Assembly: GCA_019279435.1 (NCBI GenBank)
Contig: JAAALK010000079.1
Location: 111,196,185-111,260,184, forward strand
Length of the DNA stretch: 64,000 nt
Source of the DNA: Zizania palustris
Taxonomy: Eukaryota > Streptophyta > Magnoliopsida > Poales > Poaceae
Direction: 5' to 3'
Shown: piece by piece, positions 1-10,044 of the stretch
Numbering within the stretch: the first letter of the stretch is position 1
How the letters are laid out: each line of letters opens with the position of its first letter
The notes under the pieces: model-generated
Told to the model about the DNA's origin: nothing
Databases searched by the model: none
Seen by the model: only the letters and a program-made list of their open reading frames with translations
Translations under genes and position numbers: made by a program

Positions 1-915
1 GACGCGGCCTAGCCTCCAGCCTCTCCCCACGTCGAGGAACACACAGTCTACCATCCTGCTGGTAGAACTGCTCCTGATCACCACGAGCACGCTCTGCTCT
101 CTCAACACGCCTCCTCCTAAAGCAAAACTCCGCAAGATGCCCTTCTTTCTGACAATACTCACAATGGTAGGTGGGCTTCTTGGGATGTGGTTGAGGCTTG
201 GGGTTTTTGGGCTTAGTGGTGTTGGGTGTCGTCTTCTTGGGCTGAGAGGGTCCAGGAAGAGAGTCTAGAGAAGAGTGGAGGAGTTTGGGCTTAGGAACCC
301 AGATAGGCTTCTTGGGTGGAGCTTTGGGTGGTTCATGAATCACTCCATCCTTTGGCTGACAAGCCTGGGAGGACTCAGTGGAGTGAGTCTTGGGATACCT
401 TTGCTCTGGAGTCATTTTTACTCCACTCCACTGCCCGGCTAATGGCACATTCAAAGTCAGCCTTAGTGTAGGTGTAACCTACTCCAAACCCATCATGCCT
501 TTTGAACTGCTGGATCATCATGCCAAGCTGTGGCTCTCTGGCACTGATCCAACTCAGGATAGAACGGAGGTAAAAGTTCTCATTCTGAGAATCTGCTACC
601 TCCTCTCTCAAGGAAGCTAGAACCTCCACCTGAGACAAGCAGGTCTCACACTCAGTCTCTACTTGGACAGACTTTTCAGCTTTCAGCTTAATCAACTCCA
701 TTCTAAGAGACAGACAGTTCTCACAGACAGTGGGTGGAACTGACAGTGTCTCAAGCTCTAGCCTAGTCTGGGCAAGCTCAGCTCTCAACCTCTCCAAATC
801 ACCCAAATGTTCATCATCCTTGGATTTCAGCTCAGCTAAGGCAGCTAGATGAGATGGGCAATGAACAGAGGGTGTGACGACAGTGGCTTGAGCATCTTTC
901 AGCTCCAGCTGAGTG
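1..915 (-). pseudogene. Element A gag, C-terminal half (left copy, partial)
   Basis: This is the carboxy half of an Opie/SIRE-type Copia gag read on the minus strand, with its N-terminal half cut off by insertion of element B at 915/916. The frame is open from 915 down to 375 and then shifts, because a run of five A near 413-417 replaces the four A of the right copy. Past the shift, in another frame, comes the second CCHC knuckle (CEYCQKEGHLAEFC, about 120-166). The coiled-coil-like, Leu/Glu-rich section with paired cysteines is typical of this gag. The right copy (59,566-60,743) keeps one continuous frame. The lesion could be a real frameshift or a homopolymer sequencing error. Confidence 0.85.
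911..915. repeat. Target site duplication of B (left copy)
   Basis: GAGTG lies directly next to the LTR end that starts TGAGAAACC. It is the complement of the CACTC duplication flanking the right copy of B at 50,699-50,703 and 59,561-59,565. The partner duplication of the left copy would lie inside or beyond the gap. Confidence 0.85.
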
Positions 916-2896
916 TGAGAAACCAAGGGTTGGTTTCGGTGTTTTGTGATGAGTGATTGACTGGATTTTACCCTCTGTTCGAAGGGTACCTCCGGAGGGG
1001 TTTCGGAGGTGGTACCTCCGAAGGGTGTTTTGGAGGTGGTTCACCGAAGGGTGTTCGGTGTTTGCTTGCTGCAGCTGTGCAGCGGAGTGTGCTCGTCGGA
1101 GGGGTCCGGCAGTACACGATGACTGGGTTCGTACTGATGGCTTCGGTACTTTGGGCGGTACACCGGAGTGTGTACCGGAGGTTGCTAACCCGGAGAGGTC
1201 TCCGGAGTACTGGATACACTTGTTTGCTTGTCTGTGGTGCGCAGGGACTTCGGAGGCGACGGACAAGGTTCGAGCCGGGTGAACCTGGGTCAAGCAGGAG
1301 GCTTGATGCCAGGGGAGCGGGGAGCTCCGTCACGGTGGCTGCGAAGGTGGTCCGGGTCGGTCCTCGGGTCGAGTCGTGCCAGGTGAAGGCAGAGAGTGCG
1401 GAGCGTGGCTCCGGCTGAAGGTGCTCCGAGACAAGTCCTCGGAGGTGAGGCACTTCGAAGGTACTCCGAATGGAGTGACTTCGGAGTTGGTGGAACAAGT
1501 CCTCTGCGGAGGCAAGGAGTTCGAAGTGTGCTCCGGAAGGAGACATTCGAAGGTGCCCGACGAAGGTCTCAGAAGTCGAGGCGCATCGAAGGCATGGTCC
1601 GGGTGAGGCTCGTCGAGGAATGTGCTCGGGAAGAGGCACTGCGACGAAGTGCTCATGGAATGCTTCATGCGGAGGCCTTGGACGAAGGAGGGACTTCGAA
1701 GGGTGGAACTCCGAAGGTGGGGCTTCGGAGTAAGGTTGACTTGAGGTGCTTCGGCCATGCATGGCTTCGGTACATGGACGGACGGTGTTCGAGCTGGGAG
1801 TAGCTGCGAAGCCGTGGTGATCCACTCCGGAGGTGGTGGTGCGAAGGCCCAAGGGCTTTGACGGCTTCAGCTCAAAACTGTCACTGTATCGAAGGACTTC
1901 TTCGGCGGAGCGAAGGCCAACAGGCTGCAGGCTTCTCGCCGAAGCTTCCGCACCCCTCGCGTGCGAAGGGAGGTTCCAGAAGTCAACACTGTAAAGGCTG
2001 ACACTGTCTGTTCTGGAAAAGGCTGACACTGTCCCCTCTGCAGCTGACAGAGAAGCCTCCAAAATAAAGGTGGACTACCTTTTGTACCCCTTAGTTCTGA
2101 AGAGACAAAATGAATGTAAACCCTAGGGGTAATGTAGTCACTTCCTTAGGATGAAGCCGTGGGCTATAAATATGGGGGCTCGGTAGGTAACATTTAACAC
2201 TTTGAGCATTTACTGTTGAGCTCCTGTACACACAGACCTCACTGGTTTTCATCTAGAGTTCAATTTATTTTGTGTTCCTTGTTCAAGCGGCGAAGCCCTG
2301 CCTCTTTGTGCTTTTGCTTGAGCTCGTTTTACATACCTCGCTAGTCTTAGTGCACCGAAGCTTGTGTTGGCGAAGGGTGTTTTTCTTGCGAAGTGTGTTT
2401 TTCAGTGTGCTGTCGCTCTGTGTAACACGAGGCAAGACCTCGCTGCTTACTAGCGAAGCCCTGATCTTTTCCCGTAGTGCTTCTTGTGTCGAAGCCCTTA
2501 GCGTGGTCCATTTTGTGTGCGTGTAGACCTTCGCGTACGAAGCCCAGCACCAGTTGCTGTCGCCAAGTACTTGGTCGAAGTCCTCAGAGGGCTGTCCACT
2601 CTTGCAAAGGGTGAAGTGCGAAGCCTGCTCGTAGCACCCCGTGTGCGGAGCCTGCACTGACTTAGCAGAGTAGATTTTCGAGGGTTGTTAGTGGAGCGAA
2701 GTCTTCTTGGCTTCGAACTTTTGATCCTCCGAAGCCTGTGTTCGAAGGTGTCGAAGTACCTCCGAACCAGACCTTCGAAGGTTGTGTTCGAAGTCTGTTC
2801 CGCAGGAGACAGAACTGAAACCGAAGGCTAGTTTTTAGCCCGAAATTTTAAAAGCTCCCATTCACCCCCCCTCTGGTCGCCGTTTCCGGTCCAACA
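916..2896 (+). repeat. 5' LTR of B, left copy (1,981 bp)
   Basis: The LTR runs from TGAGAAACC to GGTCCAACA with the canonical TG...CA ends and is followed at once by the primer binding site. A TATA-type box (TATAAATAT) lies at 2,165-2,173, so transcription probably starts about 30 bp downstream. The U3 half is packed with short palindromic motifs such as TTCGAA, CTTCGAAG and CTCCGGAG. By eye it differs from the orthologous right LTR (57,579-59,560) at about 3 sites. The two LTRs of the right copy differ from each other at about 8. Confidence 0.93.
2165..2173 (+). promoter_or_regulatory. TATA box of the B 5' LTR
   Basis: TATAAATAT sits in the LTR about 730 bp before its 3' end, the usual place for the U3/R promoter. 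The same box occurs in the other two B LTRs at 51,427-51,435 and 58,302-58,310 on the minus strand. Confidence 0.7.
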
Positions 2897-2898
2897 AT

Positions 2899-2910
2899 TG
2901 GTATCAGAGC
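2899..2910 (+). promoter_or_regulatory. Primer binding site, initiator tRNA-Met type (B left)
   Basis: TGGTATCAGAGC lies two bases after the LTR end. This is the standard plant Copia/Gypsy primer site complementary to the 3' end of initiator methionine tRNA. It primes minus-strand DNA synthesis. Confidence 0.9.
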
Positions 2911-2961
2911 TTGGTTAAGATCACCAGTTGACCTTAACCGGTTTTGTGATCTGTTGGCGAC

Positions 2962-3726
2962 ATGGATAGAGGCAGTAAAATTCCTCTGTTCGATGGGACA
3001 GATTTTGCATACTGGAAGGTGCGCATGGAGGCTTACTTGTTAAGCCAAGGAAATGCAATTTGGGAGATTGTGGACTCACAATACTCCATCCCTGATACCC
3101 GCACCACTCAAACTGAAAAAGATCAGTATATTGCCAACTCGAAGGCAAGGAATATACTGTTCATTGGTCTGAGTAGGAGTGAGTTTGATAGGGTGCAGTA
3201 CCTTAGGACTGCTAGGGAGATTTGGACTACACTCACTGTCTTTCATGAGGGCTCTGCTCAGATTAAGGCCAGGCGCCAAAGCACCTACAATCAACAGTAT
3301 CAGCTGTTTGTGCAGGCACCTGGTGAATCTGTAGATGCCATGTTTTCTCGCTTTGACGCGATAGTGAGTAACTTGCGATCCAACGGGACGCTTGCTTACA
3401 GTGATCACGATAGGGCTATCAAGCTTCTCTATGCTCTTGACCGTAGCATATGGGAGGTGAAGATATCCAGTATTGAGGAGTCCACAGGCTATGACACATT
3501 AACCTGTGATGAACTCTTTAGCAAGCTGAAGTCCATAGAGATTGCCAAGGCATCTCTTGCAGTGCACAGAAGCTCTTTGCCACAACCATTGGCATTGGTT
3601 TCTAGCACTAGCCGTGGCACCACTGCAGAACCAAGCACATCAGGCACTTGTGTTCTAGCAGATGGTTTTACTTTGTCCTCCCTGGTCTCCGTCATAAAGG
3701 AGCAGGTGGACACTCTAGCTGACTGA
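2962..3726 (+). pseudogene. B gag, left copy, ended by a frameshift
   Basis: The ATG at 2,962 opens a gag of the UBN2/copia-gag type, starting MDRGSKIPLFDGTDFAYWKV. It forms the particle shell that packages element RNA. The frame ends at TGA 3,724-3,726 because of one extra T at 3,724; the right copy lacks this base and reads on. Downstream, in the shifted frame, comes a CCHC knuckle (CYECGDTSHIKANC, about 3,807-3,850). Codon 193 (3,538-3,540) is GAG here but TAG in the right copy, so each copy is broken at a different place. Confidence 0.88.
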
Positions 3727-5731
3727 TGAGCTTGCTCTCATTGCCCGGAGGTTCACCCGCTTTCATCATGAGAGACGGGATCAGAGGAGAAGTGGTTTTA
3801 GTGGCTGCTATGAATGTGGTGACACCTCTCACATTAAGGCCAATTGCCCCAAGGTCAAGAAGAGAGATGAGAGTGATCGCCCCAAATTCCACAAAAAGGA
3901 GAGGAAGCCCTTTGTGAAGGGCAAGCGCGGCAAGATGGCTAAGAAAGTAGCCAAGGCCGCTTCCAGAGCCTTTGTTGCTGCTCTCAGCGACATCGACACT
4001 TCCTCAACTGAGGAGTCGAGCTCTGAGGAGGAGGAGTCCCCAAGGAAGGAGGACAAGAAGGACAAGAAGGGACGTGACTTCACCGGCCTTTGCTTCATGG
4101 CCGACAGCGATCACAGCGGCGATGAGCTTGACTCATCTGAGGCGACAGGTCGAGGCTTGGAGGGCACGTGGATCATGGACTCCGGTTGTTCGCGCCACAT
4201 GACCGGAGATGCAAATTGGTTCTCCAGCCTCACCACAACCAAGCAAAGGGAACATATCACCTTCGGAAACAATCGAAGGAGTAGAGTGAAAGGTAAAGGT
4301 GTGGTAAGAATTAACGCGAACTTCACTCTCAAGGATGTTGCTTTGGTTGAAAACCAGGGATACAATTTGCTGTCTGTATCTCAGTTGCTTGATGAGGGCT
4401 TCGAAGTGCGATTTCATCGCGATACTTCGCAAGTGCTCAATTCTGATGGCGTTGTGGTGTGTAAGATCTTTAGGGTTGGGAGAGTCTTTGGAGCTGATTT
4501 TTCAGAGTCATCTGGTTCTTCTCATTGTCTTGTTGCTCATTCGACTTCTGAGCTTTGGAAGTGGCATAGGAGACTAGGGCATATGAGCTTTGAGTTGCTC
4601 GCTCGTCTGAGCGCCCTAGGTTTGATCCGAGGATTGCCCAAGCTCAAGTTTGAGAAGAATTTAGTTTGCGCTCCGTGTCGACATGGAAAAATGATTGCCG
4701 CTTCACACTCGCCAGTCACAACAGTGATGACTGAACAGCCCGGAGAACTTCTCCATATGGACACTGTAGGTCCCTCTCGGGTTAGTTCTTTAGGCGGCAA
4801 GTGGTATGTTTTAGTTATTGTCGACGATTTCTCTCGCTACTCTTGGGTCTTCTTTCTTGCCAGCAAGGATGAAGTGTTTTCACACTTTCGGAGCTTGGCT
4901 TTGAGACTGTTCACTGAACTCCCTGGTGCATTAAAATTCATTCGAAGCGATAATGGCACCGAGTTCAAAAATAGTCTCTTTGTTGACTTTTGCATGGAGC
5001 ATGGCATAGAACATCAATTCTCTGCTCCGCGGGTTCCTCAACAGAAAGGTGTTGTTGAGAGGAAAAACCGCACTTTGGTTGAGATGGCTAGGACGATGCT
5101 TGATGAGCATAGGACTCCTAGAAAATTCTGGGCTGAGGCCATGAACACTGCTTGCTACATCTCAAACCGTATTTTCTTGCGCTCAATTTTAAATTTGACA
5201 TCTTATGAGCTGCGTTTTGGGAGACAGCCCAAGGTTACTCATCTTCGAGTTTTTGGCTGTCGCTGCTTTATCCTAAAACGTGGAAATTTGGATAAATTTG
5301 AGTCGCGATCTTCTGACGGGATATTTTTGGGTTATACTACTCATGGTCATTCTTATCGTGTTTATAACTTGGAAACTAATACTGTCATCGAGTCATGTGA
5401 TGTGACTTTTGATGAATCAACCCCCTCTGTTAGTTCTGCTTTTGAACAGGCAAATGAACACGACATGGAACAGACCTTATTCGAAGACGAAGATCCCGGA
5501 GAATTCGAGGATGATCCCCTACTACCCTCGACAACGACCCCTGAAGCTGACCCCGCTTCTACTACTTCGGCACGAGGTCCCGAAGCGACTACCTCAACAT
5601 CGGTCATCTTGGACCACTCCAACGCACAAGTTGAGGGGGAGACTGCATCCCGCCGCGAGGCTCCACATCATGTCCAAAGGATGCACCCTCCCGAGCAGAT
5701 CATTGGTGAGCTTGATCAAAGGATACCATGA
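3727..5731 (+). pseudogene. B gag end, protease and integrase (left copy)
   Basis: The frame is open through the gag knuckle, a Lys/Ser/Glu-rich linker, the aspartic protease (IMDSGCSRHMTG, near 4,175), the pre-integrase HHCC zinc domain (HRRLGHM...CAPCRHGK, 4,560-4,690) and the integrase core. The DDE residues are present: D in LLHMDTVG, D in IRSDNGTEF and E in VVERKNRTL. It would cleave the polyprotein and insert element cDNA. The frame stops at 5,729-5,731 just after the PPEQIIGELDQR motif that normally leads into reverse transcriptase. From there most of RT has been deleted. Codon use and content match the right copy almost exactly. Confidence 0.9.
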
Positions 5732-6618
5732 GCAGGGAGTTTGAAATGTCGATGATGGGTGAACTCACCTTTTTCCTTGGTTTGCAAATCAAGCAAAGCA
5801 AACAAGGTACTTTTGTCCACCAGACAAAGTACACCAAGGACCTGCTCAAGAAGTTCGACATGTCCGATGCGAAGCCCCTCGCTACTCCAATGGCTACATC
5901 TGTAGCATTGGACCCTGACGAGGATGGAGAAGCTGTAGATCAGAAGGAGTTCCGGAGCATGATCGGCTCCCTCCTCTACTTGACTGCCACGAGGCCGGAC
6001 ATACACTTCGCTGTGTGTTTGTGCGCTCGTTTTCAGGCTTCACCACGAGCTTCGCACCGCCAAGCGGTTAAGCGCATTCTAAGGTATCTCAAACACACCC
6101 TTGAATTTGGCATATGGTATTCATCATCTTCATCTTTATGTCTTAGAGGTTATTCAGATGCGGATTTTGCTGGGTGTAGAATTGATAGGAAGAGTACCTC
6201 TGGTACTTGTCATTTTTTGGGTACGTCTCTGGTTTGCTGGTCTTCCCGCAAACAGTCTAGTGTTGCACAATCGACGGCTGAGGCCGAATATGTTGCTGCA
6301 GCTAGCTGTTGCTCTCAGATTTTGTGGATGGTTTCCACTTTGCGGGATTTCGGGTTAGATTATAAGAGTGTTCCACTTTTCTGTGATAACACTAGTGCTA
6401 TTTGTATTGCAAACAACCCGGTTCAGCACTCCAGAACCAAACACATTGATGTACGGTATCATTTTCTCAGAGATCACAATGAGAAGGGTGATATTGAACT
6501 TCAATATGTTGATACCCAACACCAGCTTGCCGATATTTTTACAAAACCCCTCGATGCTTCTCGATTTGCTTACTTGCGTGGGGAACTTGGTATTTGTCAT
6601 CCCTACGGCATTTTGTGA
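5728..6618 (+). pseudogene. B reverse transcriptase C-terminal remnant plus RNase H (left copy)
   Basis: The 296-codon frame starts at the deletion joint. It begins with the RT tail (FEMSMMGELTFFLGLQIKQ), then the connection region and the RNase H domain. RNase H acidic residues are visible in YSDADFAG, AEAEYVA and FCDNTSA, and the end has the typical HIDVRYHFLRD and LADIFTKPLD signatures. The RT core, including the catalytic YVDD, is absent; by comparison with element A roughly 200 codons are missing. The ATG overlaps the preceding stop (ATGA), but this is a product of the deletion and not a designed coupling. The right copy (53,858-54,748) has the same translated sequence. Confidence 0.9.
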
Positions 6619-7789
6619 GGGGGAGCTGATTTTAAATTGCCTTGCGTATGCTCATTATGTGTGGAATTGCATTTACATCTTTTGCTATTATATGCCTGCT
6701 TTTAATTCAAAGAAATCATGACAGCTCAGCTCTATGAAATATGTCTGGAACATTGATTGTGCATGATGTTTATTTTCTAAAATCAAAACTTGCTCACCGC
6801 ACAATCTTGTATCTAGCTTGTTTAGGCTGGACTGCTTTTAGCTATCTTTTATCTACTTGACAGCAAGACACTGTTCCTTGGATGCTAAAATTTGCAACTT
6901 GAAAAATGTGTTCTTTATTCATGGATATTCATCAAAAATATTTAATTCACCTGAATCAAAATCAAAAATCCATGATTTGTCTGGTTTAAGTGAAAAGATC
7001 CAGGAGGGTTTGTTTGTCGCACTACTCTATTCTAGACTGCTTACCATTGCACCTTGGTCTGAACTGGGATAGTGTGGTGTATGCCAAAATCACCGCCTTA
7101 AGCTTCAGATGGCTTTCATGCCTAGGCTTGGCCTGATTGGAAAGTATAAGGTGGACACACAAATAACCCCTGACATTAAGAAAAGAACAACAAAATTAAT
7201 CAATCATCAAGTTTGCTTTCAAAGCTCCTTTTTGGACAAGACTTGTCTGTCTAAGGTAGAAATTGTTAGCTTTGCGCAGTCCTTGCCTTCACATGTCTAG
7301 CTGCTATGATTAAGTGGTGATGCTTTTATCTCACAAATGACAAAATCACATGCCATCATCTTGTTTCACAGAATGTTACATTGAGCTGAGCACATGAACA
7401 TTGGTATTACTGTTGGCATATTTTTGCATTATATGTCTTTGCAATTCCATTCTCTTCGAAGCTTTGCATTTTTGACTGCTCCTTGATGCTTGCATTGCCA
7501 AAGGGGGAGAGATTTGCTATGTTCTCTGCCGCAAGAAGGCATAATTTCGAAAAAGGGGAGAGATTTTTGACATAAAGGGGGAGAAAAATTTGCTTAACTC
7601 AGGGGAGTTCTTATCAAGGGGAGATTTGCCAAAAAGGGCTTTTACTCTTTTACAAAGGGGGAGAAAATTTTTTTTATCAAGTGACATGCTTTGGCTCTTT
7701 TTGAGTTTTTATGGTCACTTGTGTGCTGAAAGTTTTTAAATTTTCTTGAACTTGGATTTGGTTGTCAATGCACTCATCAAGGGGAGATT
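6619..7789 (+). other. B 3' untranslated region with repeated purine tracts
   Basis: There is no credible gene in this 1.17 kb. From about 7,500 to the gap it holds at least six tracts of the AAGGGGGAGA type (near 7,500, 7,550, 7,575, 7,604, 7,617, 7,656 and 7,779). The last one, directly before the LTR start, is the probable primer for plus-strand synthesis. Small open frames here have no family signature. Confidence 0.75.
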
Positions 7790-8789
7790 NNNNNNNNNNN
7801 NNNNNNNNNNNNNNNNNNNNNNNNNNNNNNNNNNNNNNNNNNNNNNNNNNNNNNNNNNNNNNNNNNNNNNNNNNNNNNNNNNNNNNNNNNNNNNNNNNNN
7901 NNNNNNNNNNNNNNNNNNNNNNNNNNNNNNNNNNNNNNNNNNNNNNNNNNNNNNNNNNNNNNNNNNNNNNNNNNNNNNNNNNNNNNNNNNNNNNNNNNNN
8001 NNNNNNNNNNNNNNNNNNNNNNNNNNNNNNNNNNNNNNNNNNNNNNNNNNNNNNNNNNNNNNNNNNNNNNNNNNNNNNNNNNNNNNNNNNNNNNNNNNNN
8101 NNNNNNNNNNNNNNNNNNNNNNNNNNNNNNNNNNNNNNNNNNNNNNNNNNNNNNNNNNNNNNNNNNNNNNNNNNNNNNNNNNNNNNNNNNNNNNNNNNNN
8201 NNNNNNNNNNNNNNNNNNNNNNNNNNNNNNNNNNNNNNNNNNNNNNNNNNNNNNNNNNNNNNNNNNNNNNNNNNNNNNNNNNNNNNNNNNNNNNNNNNNN
8301 NNNNNNNNNNNNNNNNNNNNNNNNNNNNNNNNNNNNNNNNNNNNNNNNNNNNNNNNNNNNNNNNNNNNNNNNNNNNNNNNNNNNNNNNNNNNNNNNNNNN
8401 NNNNNNNNNNNNNNNNNNNNNNNNNNNNNNNNNNNNNNNNNNNNNNNNNNNNNNNNNNNNNNNNNNNNNNNNNNNNNNNNNNNNNNNNNNNNNNNNNNNN
8501 NNNNNNNNNNNNNNNNNNNNNNNNNNNNNNNNNNNNNNNNNNNNNNNNNNNNNNNNNNNNNNNNNNNNNNNNNNNNNNNNNNNNNNNNNNNNNNNNNNNN
8601 NNNNNNNNNNNNNNNNNNNNNNNNNNNNNNNNNNNNNNNNNNNNNNNNNNNNNNNNNNNNNNNNNNNNNNNNNNNNNNNNNNNNNNNNNNNNNNNNNNNN
8701 NNNNNNNNNNNNNNNNNNNNNNNNNNNNNNNNNNNNNNNNNNNNNNNNNNNNNNNNNNNNNNNNNNNNNNNNNNNNNNNNNNNNNNNNN
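7790..8789. other. Assembly gap, exactly 1,000 N
   Basis: The round length marks a placeholder of unknown true size. It starts one base into the expected 3' LTR of B and ends inside the antisense gene of element G1b, so the two sides need not be neighbours in the genome. Confidence 0.98.
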
Positions 8790-9166
8790 CGAGTGATCCC
8801 CTTGAGCGAAAGCTAAAGATGATCCAGGCGGCAACAAAGATGATTAAGGGCTCCAGGATTCGATATGGAGAGATCTTCAGGCAGGTAGCCGGAATCGGAG
8901 TCCTTCGACATCTCGAAACCCTCGGAATTTCTGTTGCTCCTCTTGGGGGTTCGACGCCTGAAGGCTTCGCCGACGAAGACTTTTTGCATCTTTCCTTGGA
9001 TGTGGCTTCTGCTTGGGAAGCCTTTCGGGTGACCTGGAAAATAGACCACAAAGCAGCAGCCAAGGCCTGGATCGACGAGCCTCGTCGGCAGAAGCAAGCT
9101 CAAACGAAGCCTCTAGCTCCGACTTCACCGGCTTCAATTCCTCGTGCTCCGCCAACCGACCCGCAG
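8790..9166 (+). pseudogene. G1b antisense gene, exon 4 (partial)
   Basis: The frame is open from the gap edge and matches exon 4 of the G1 antisense gene. Shared stretches are RIRYGEIF versus GIRYGELS and KAWIDEPRRQKQ versus KAWIDEGQRQKQ, and both end in NPQ/DPQ before GTTTAG. The end at 9,166 is placed at the splice donor CAG|GT, as in G1. The protein is the product usually labelled 'putative gypsy-type transposon' (Pfam Transposase_28 group, from memory). Its function is unknown. The N-terminal exons would lie in the gap. Confidence 0.8.
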
Positions 9167-9274
9167 GTTTAGCTTCGTAGGGCACTTAAGCATGTACATG
9201 AAATATTGTAAAGACCTTTATTTTAATGAATGAAAATTTATAAATGGGGAGTCTTTGTTTGGATGTTTATTTTT

Positions 9275-9733
9275 TTGTTACGCACTTCGGAACCTGACTT
9301 CAAAGTATTGGAACCTAACAAAGGGCTTCGTCAATATTGGGCTATCCTCGAGAGCTTAAGGCCTTACCGACACCCGCGCTTCTCTGTTCCTCGAGGGGAG
9401 CAAGGAGAAATAGCACCCGAAGTTCAACACGAAGTCCTAGCTTATATTAAAGAAGAAGATAAATTAGTATCTTTGTCTTCAGAATATGTAGATTGGTTTG
9501 ACTCGGAGTACCAAGCCGAAGACCCAATGGAGGCTAGCTCCGAAAGACTTATGTCCTGGGCTGAACTTCAAGAAGAGAAGAAAAAGTTGCGAGCTTCGAA
9601 GAAGAAAGGCGCTCAGACTAAGAGAAAAGTCTTGAGAACTCAGGGCTCCGAAGACCGAAGCGGTCCTAGAAGTAGTTCTAGAGGTCGGAGGGGTCTCTGC
9701 TTTTATTTAGGCTTAGACCAAAATTTCTCTTAA
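9275..9733 (+). pseudogene. G1b antisense gene, last exon
   Basis: This is homologous to the last exon of the G1 antisense gene. Shared parts are the PRF.(I/V)PR segment, EVL(A/S)YIKEEDK, (S/T)WAELQ(E/Q)E, and the C-terminal RRGL-F-LG-D-NFS ending. The acceptor AG that precedes this exon in G1 (24,820-24,819) is not clear here, where the sequence reads TTACG, so splicing may be lost. The exon start is approximate. The acidic Asp/Glu/Ser section followed by a Lys/Arg-rich tail is conserved between the two copies although their nucleotide sequence has diverged. Confidence 0.75.
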
Positions 9734-10044
9734 TGTAGTATGATTACCCGATTAATATAACCTATTTTGGAAGCATCACTTGAGTATTCCTTACTACCCT
9801 ACCCCTCCTTGTGGGTGGGGGCCGTACGCGCTGCGATAGGGTCCGTCGGACATAATGATTGATATAACAACCTGATGCTTCGCATAATACTTGGTAATCA
9901 TATTTTACTCTTTTGTAGAGTTCTTCGAGCTATATGTTCGTACTCTAATGTTTATAAGTTTCGGAACTAAGTTTATACTTGTAAGCTCCAATAATAGTCA
10001 CTTAGGACTTTAAAAAGTGTTTCATTGGCTTGAGCCTTGAAACC
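9734..10044. other. Spacer between G1b antisense exon and tandem repeats
   Basis: About 310 bp of AT-rich sequence with one GC-rich patch near 9,800-9,850. I see no gene, but it occupies the place of the 23,976-24,338 spacer in G1. Confidence 0.6.

Larger units (their letters stand above)
1..7789. repeat. Left arm of a ~7.8 kb inverted duplication
   Basis: This stretch is the reverse complement of 52,684-60,474. Position 1 pairs with 60,474 and the gag start at 2,962 pairs with 57,513. Both arms hold the same fragment of element A gag, the same B insertion and the same 5-bp target duplication. Differences seen by eye are few: a 5-A versus 4-A run near 415, a base insertion at 3,724, a GAG/TAG difference at 3,538, scattered substitutions, and shorter G runs near 7,604 and 7,781. 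The arm continues beyond the window on the left and stops at the assembly gap on the right. Confidence 0.95.
916..7789 (+). mobile_element. Copia LTR retrotransposon B, left copy (3' LTR lost in gap)
   Basis: The layout is 5' LTR, primer binding site, gag-protease-integrase, a reverse transcriptase remnant with RNase H, a purine-rich 3' region and the start of the 3' LTR. The integrase-before-RT order and the DSGCS protease place it in Copia (Pseudoviridae type), SIRE/Maximus-like. The element is inserted antisense in element A gag. It lacks the catalytic half of reverse transcriptase and carries a frameshift, so it is non-autonomous. The last base before the N run (7,789) is the first base of the expected 3' LTR. 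Confidence 0.93.

Noticed and set aside
968..2062. 364-codon open frame in the B LTR (also 51,538-52,632)
   Set aside because: It lies antisense in an LTR, is made of short motif repeats, and is broken by a single base in the third LTR. I see no domain.
2899..2910. A tRNA gene next to the LTR
   Set aside because: Only the short primer-site complement of tRNA-Met is present, with no cloverleaf.
5728..5731. ATGA overlap as translational coupling in B
   Set aside because: It sits exactly on a deletion joint inside what is normally one polyprotein.
6368..6721. Envelope-like ORF after pol in B, as reported for some SIRE elements
   Set aside because: The frame overlaps RNase H in another phase and has no signal peptide plus transmembrane layout.
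7677..9063. Long open frames running through the N gap
   Set aside because: They are made almost wholly of unknown bases and have no meaning.
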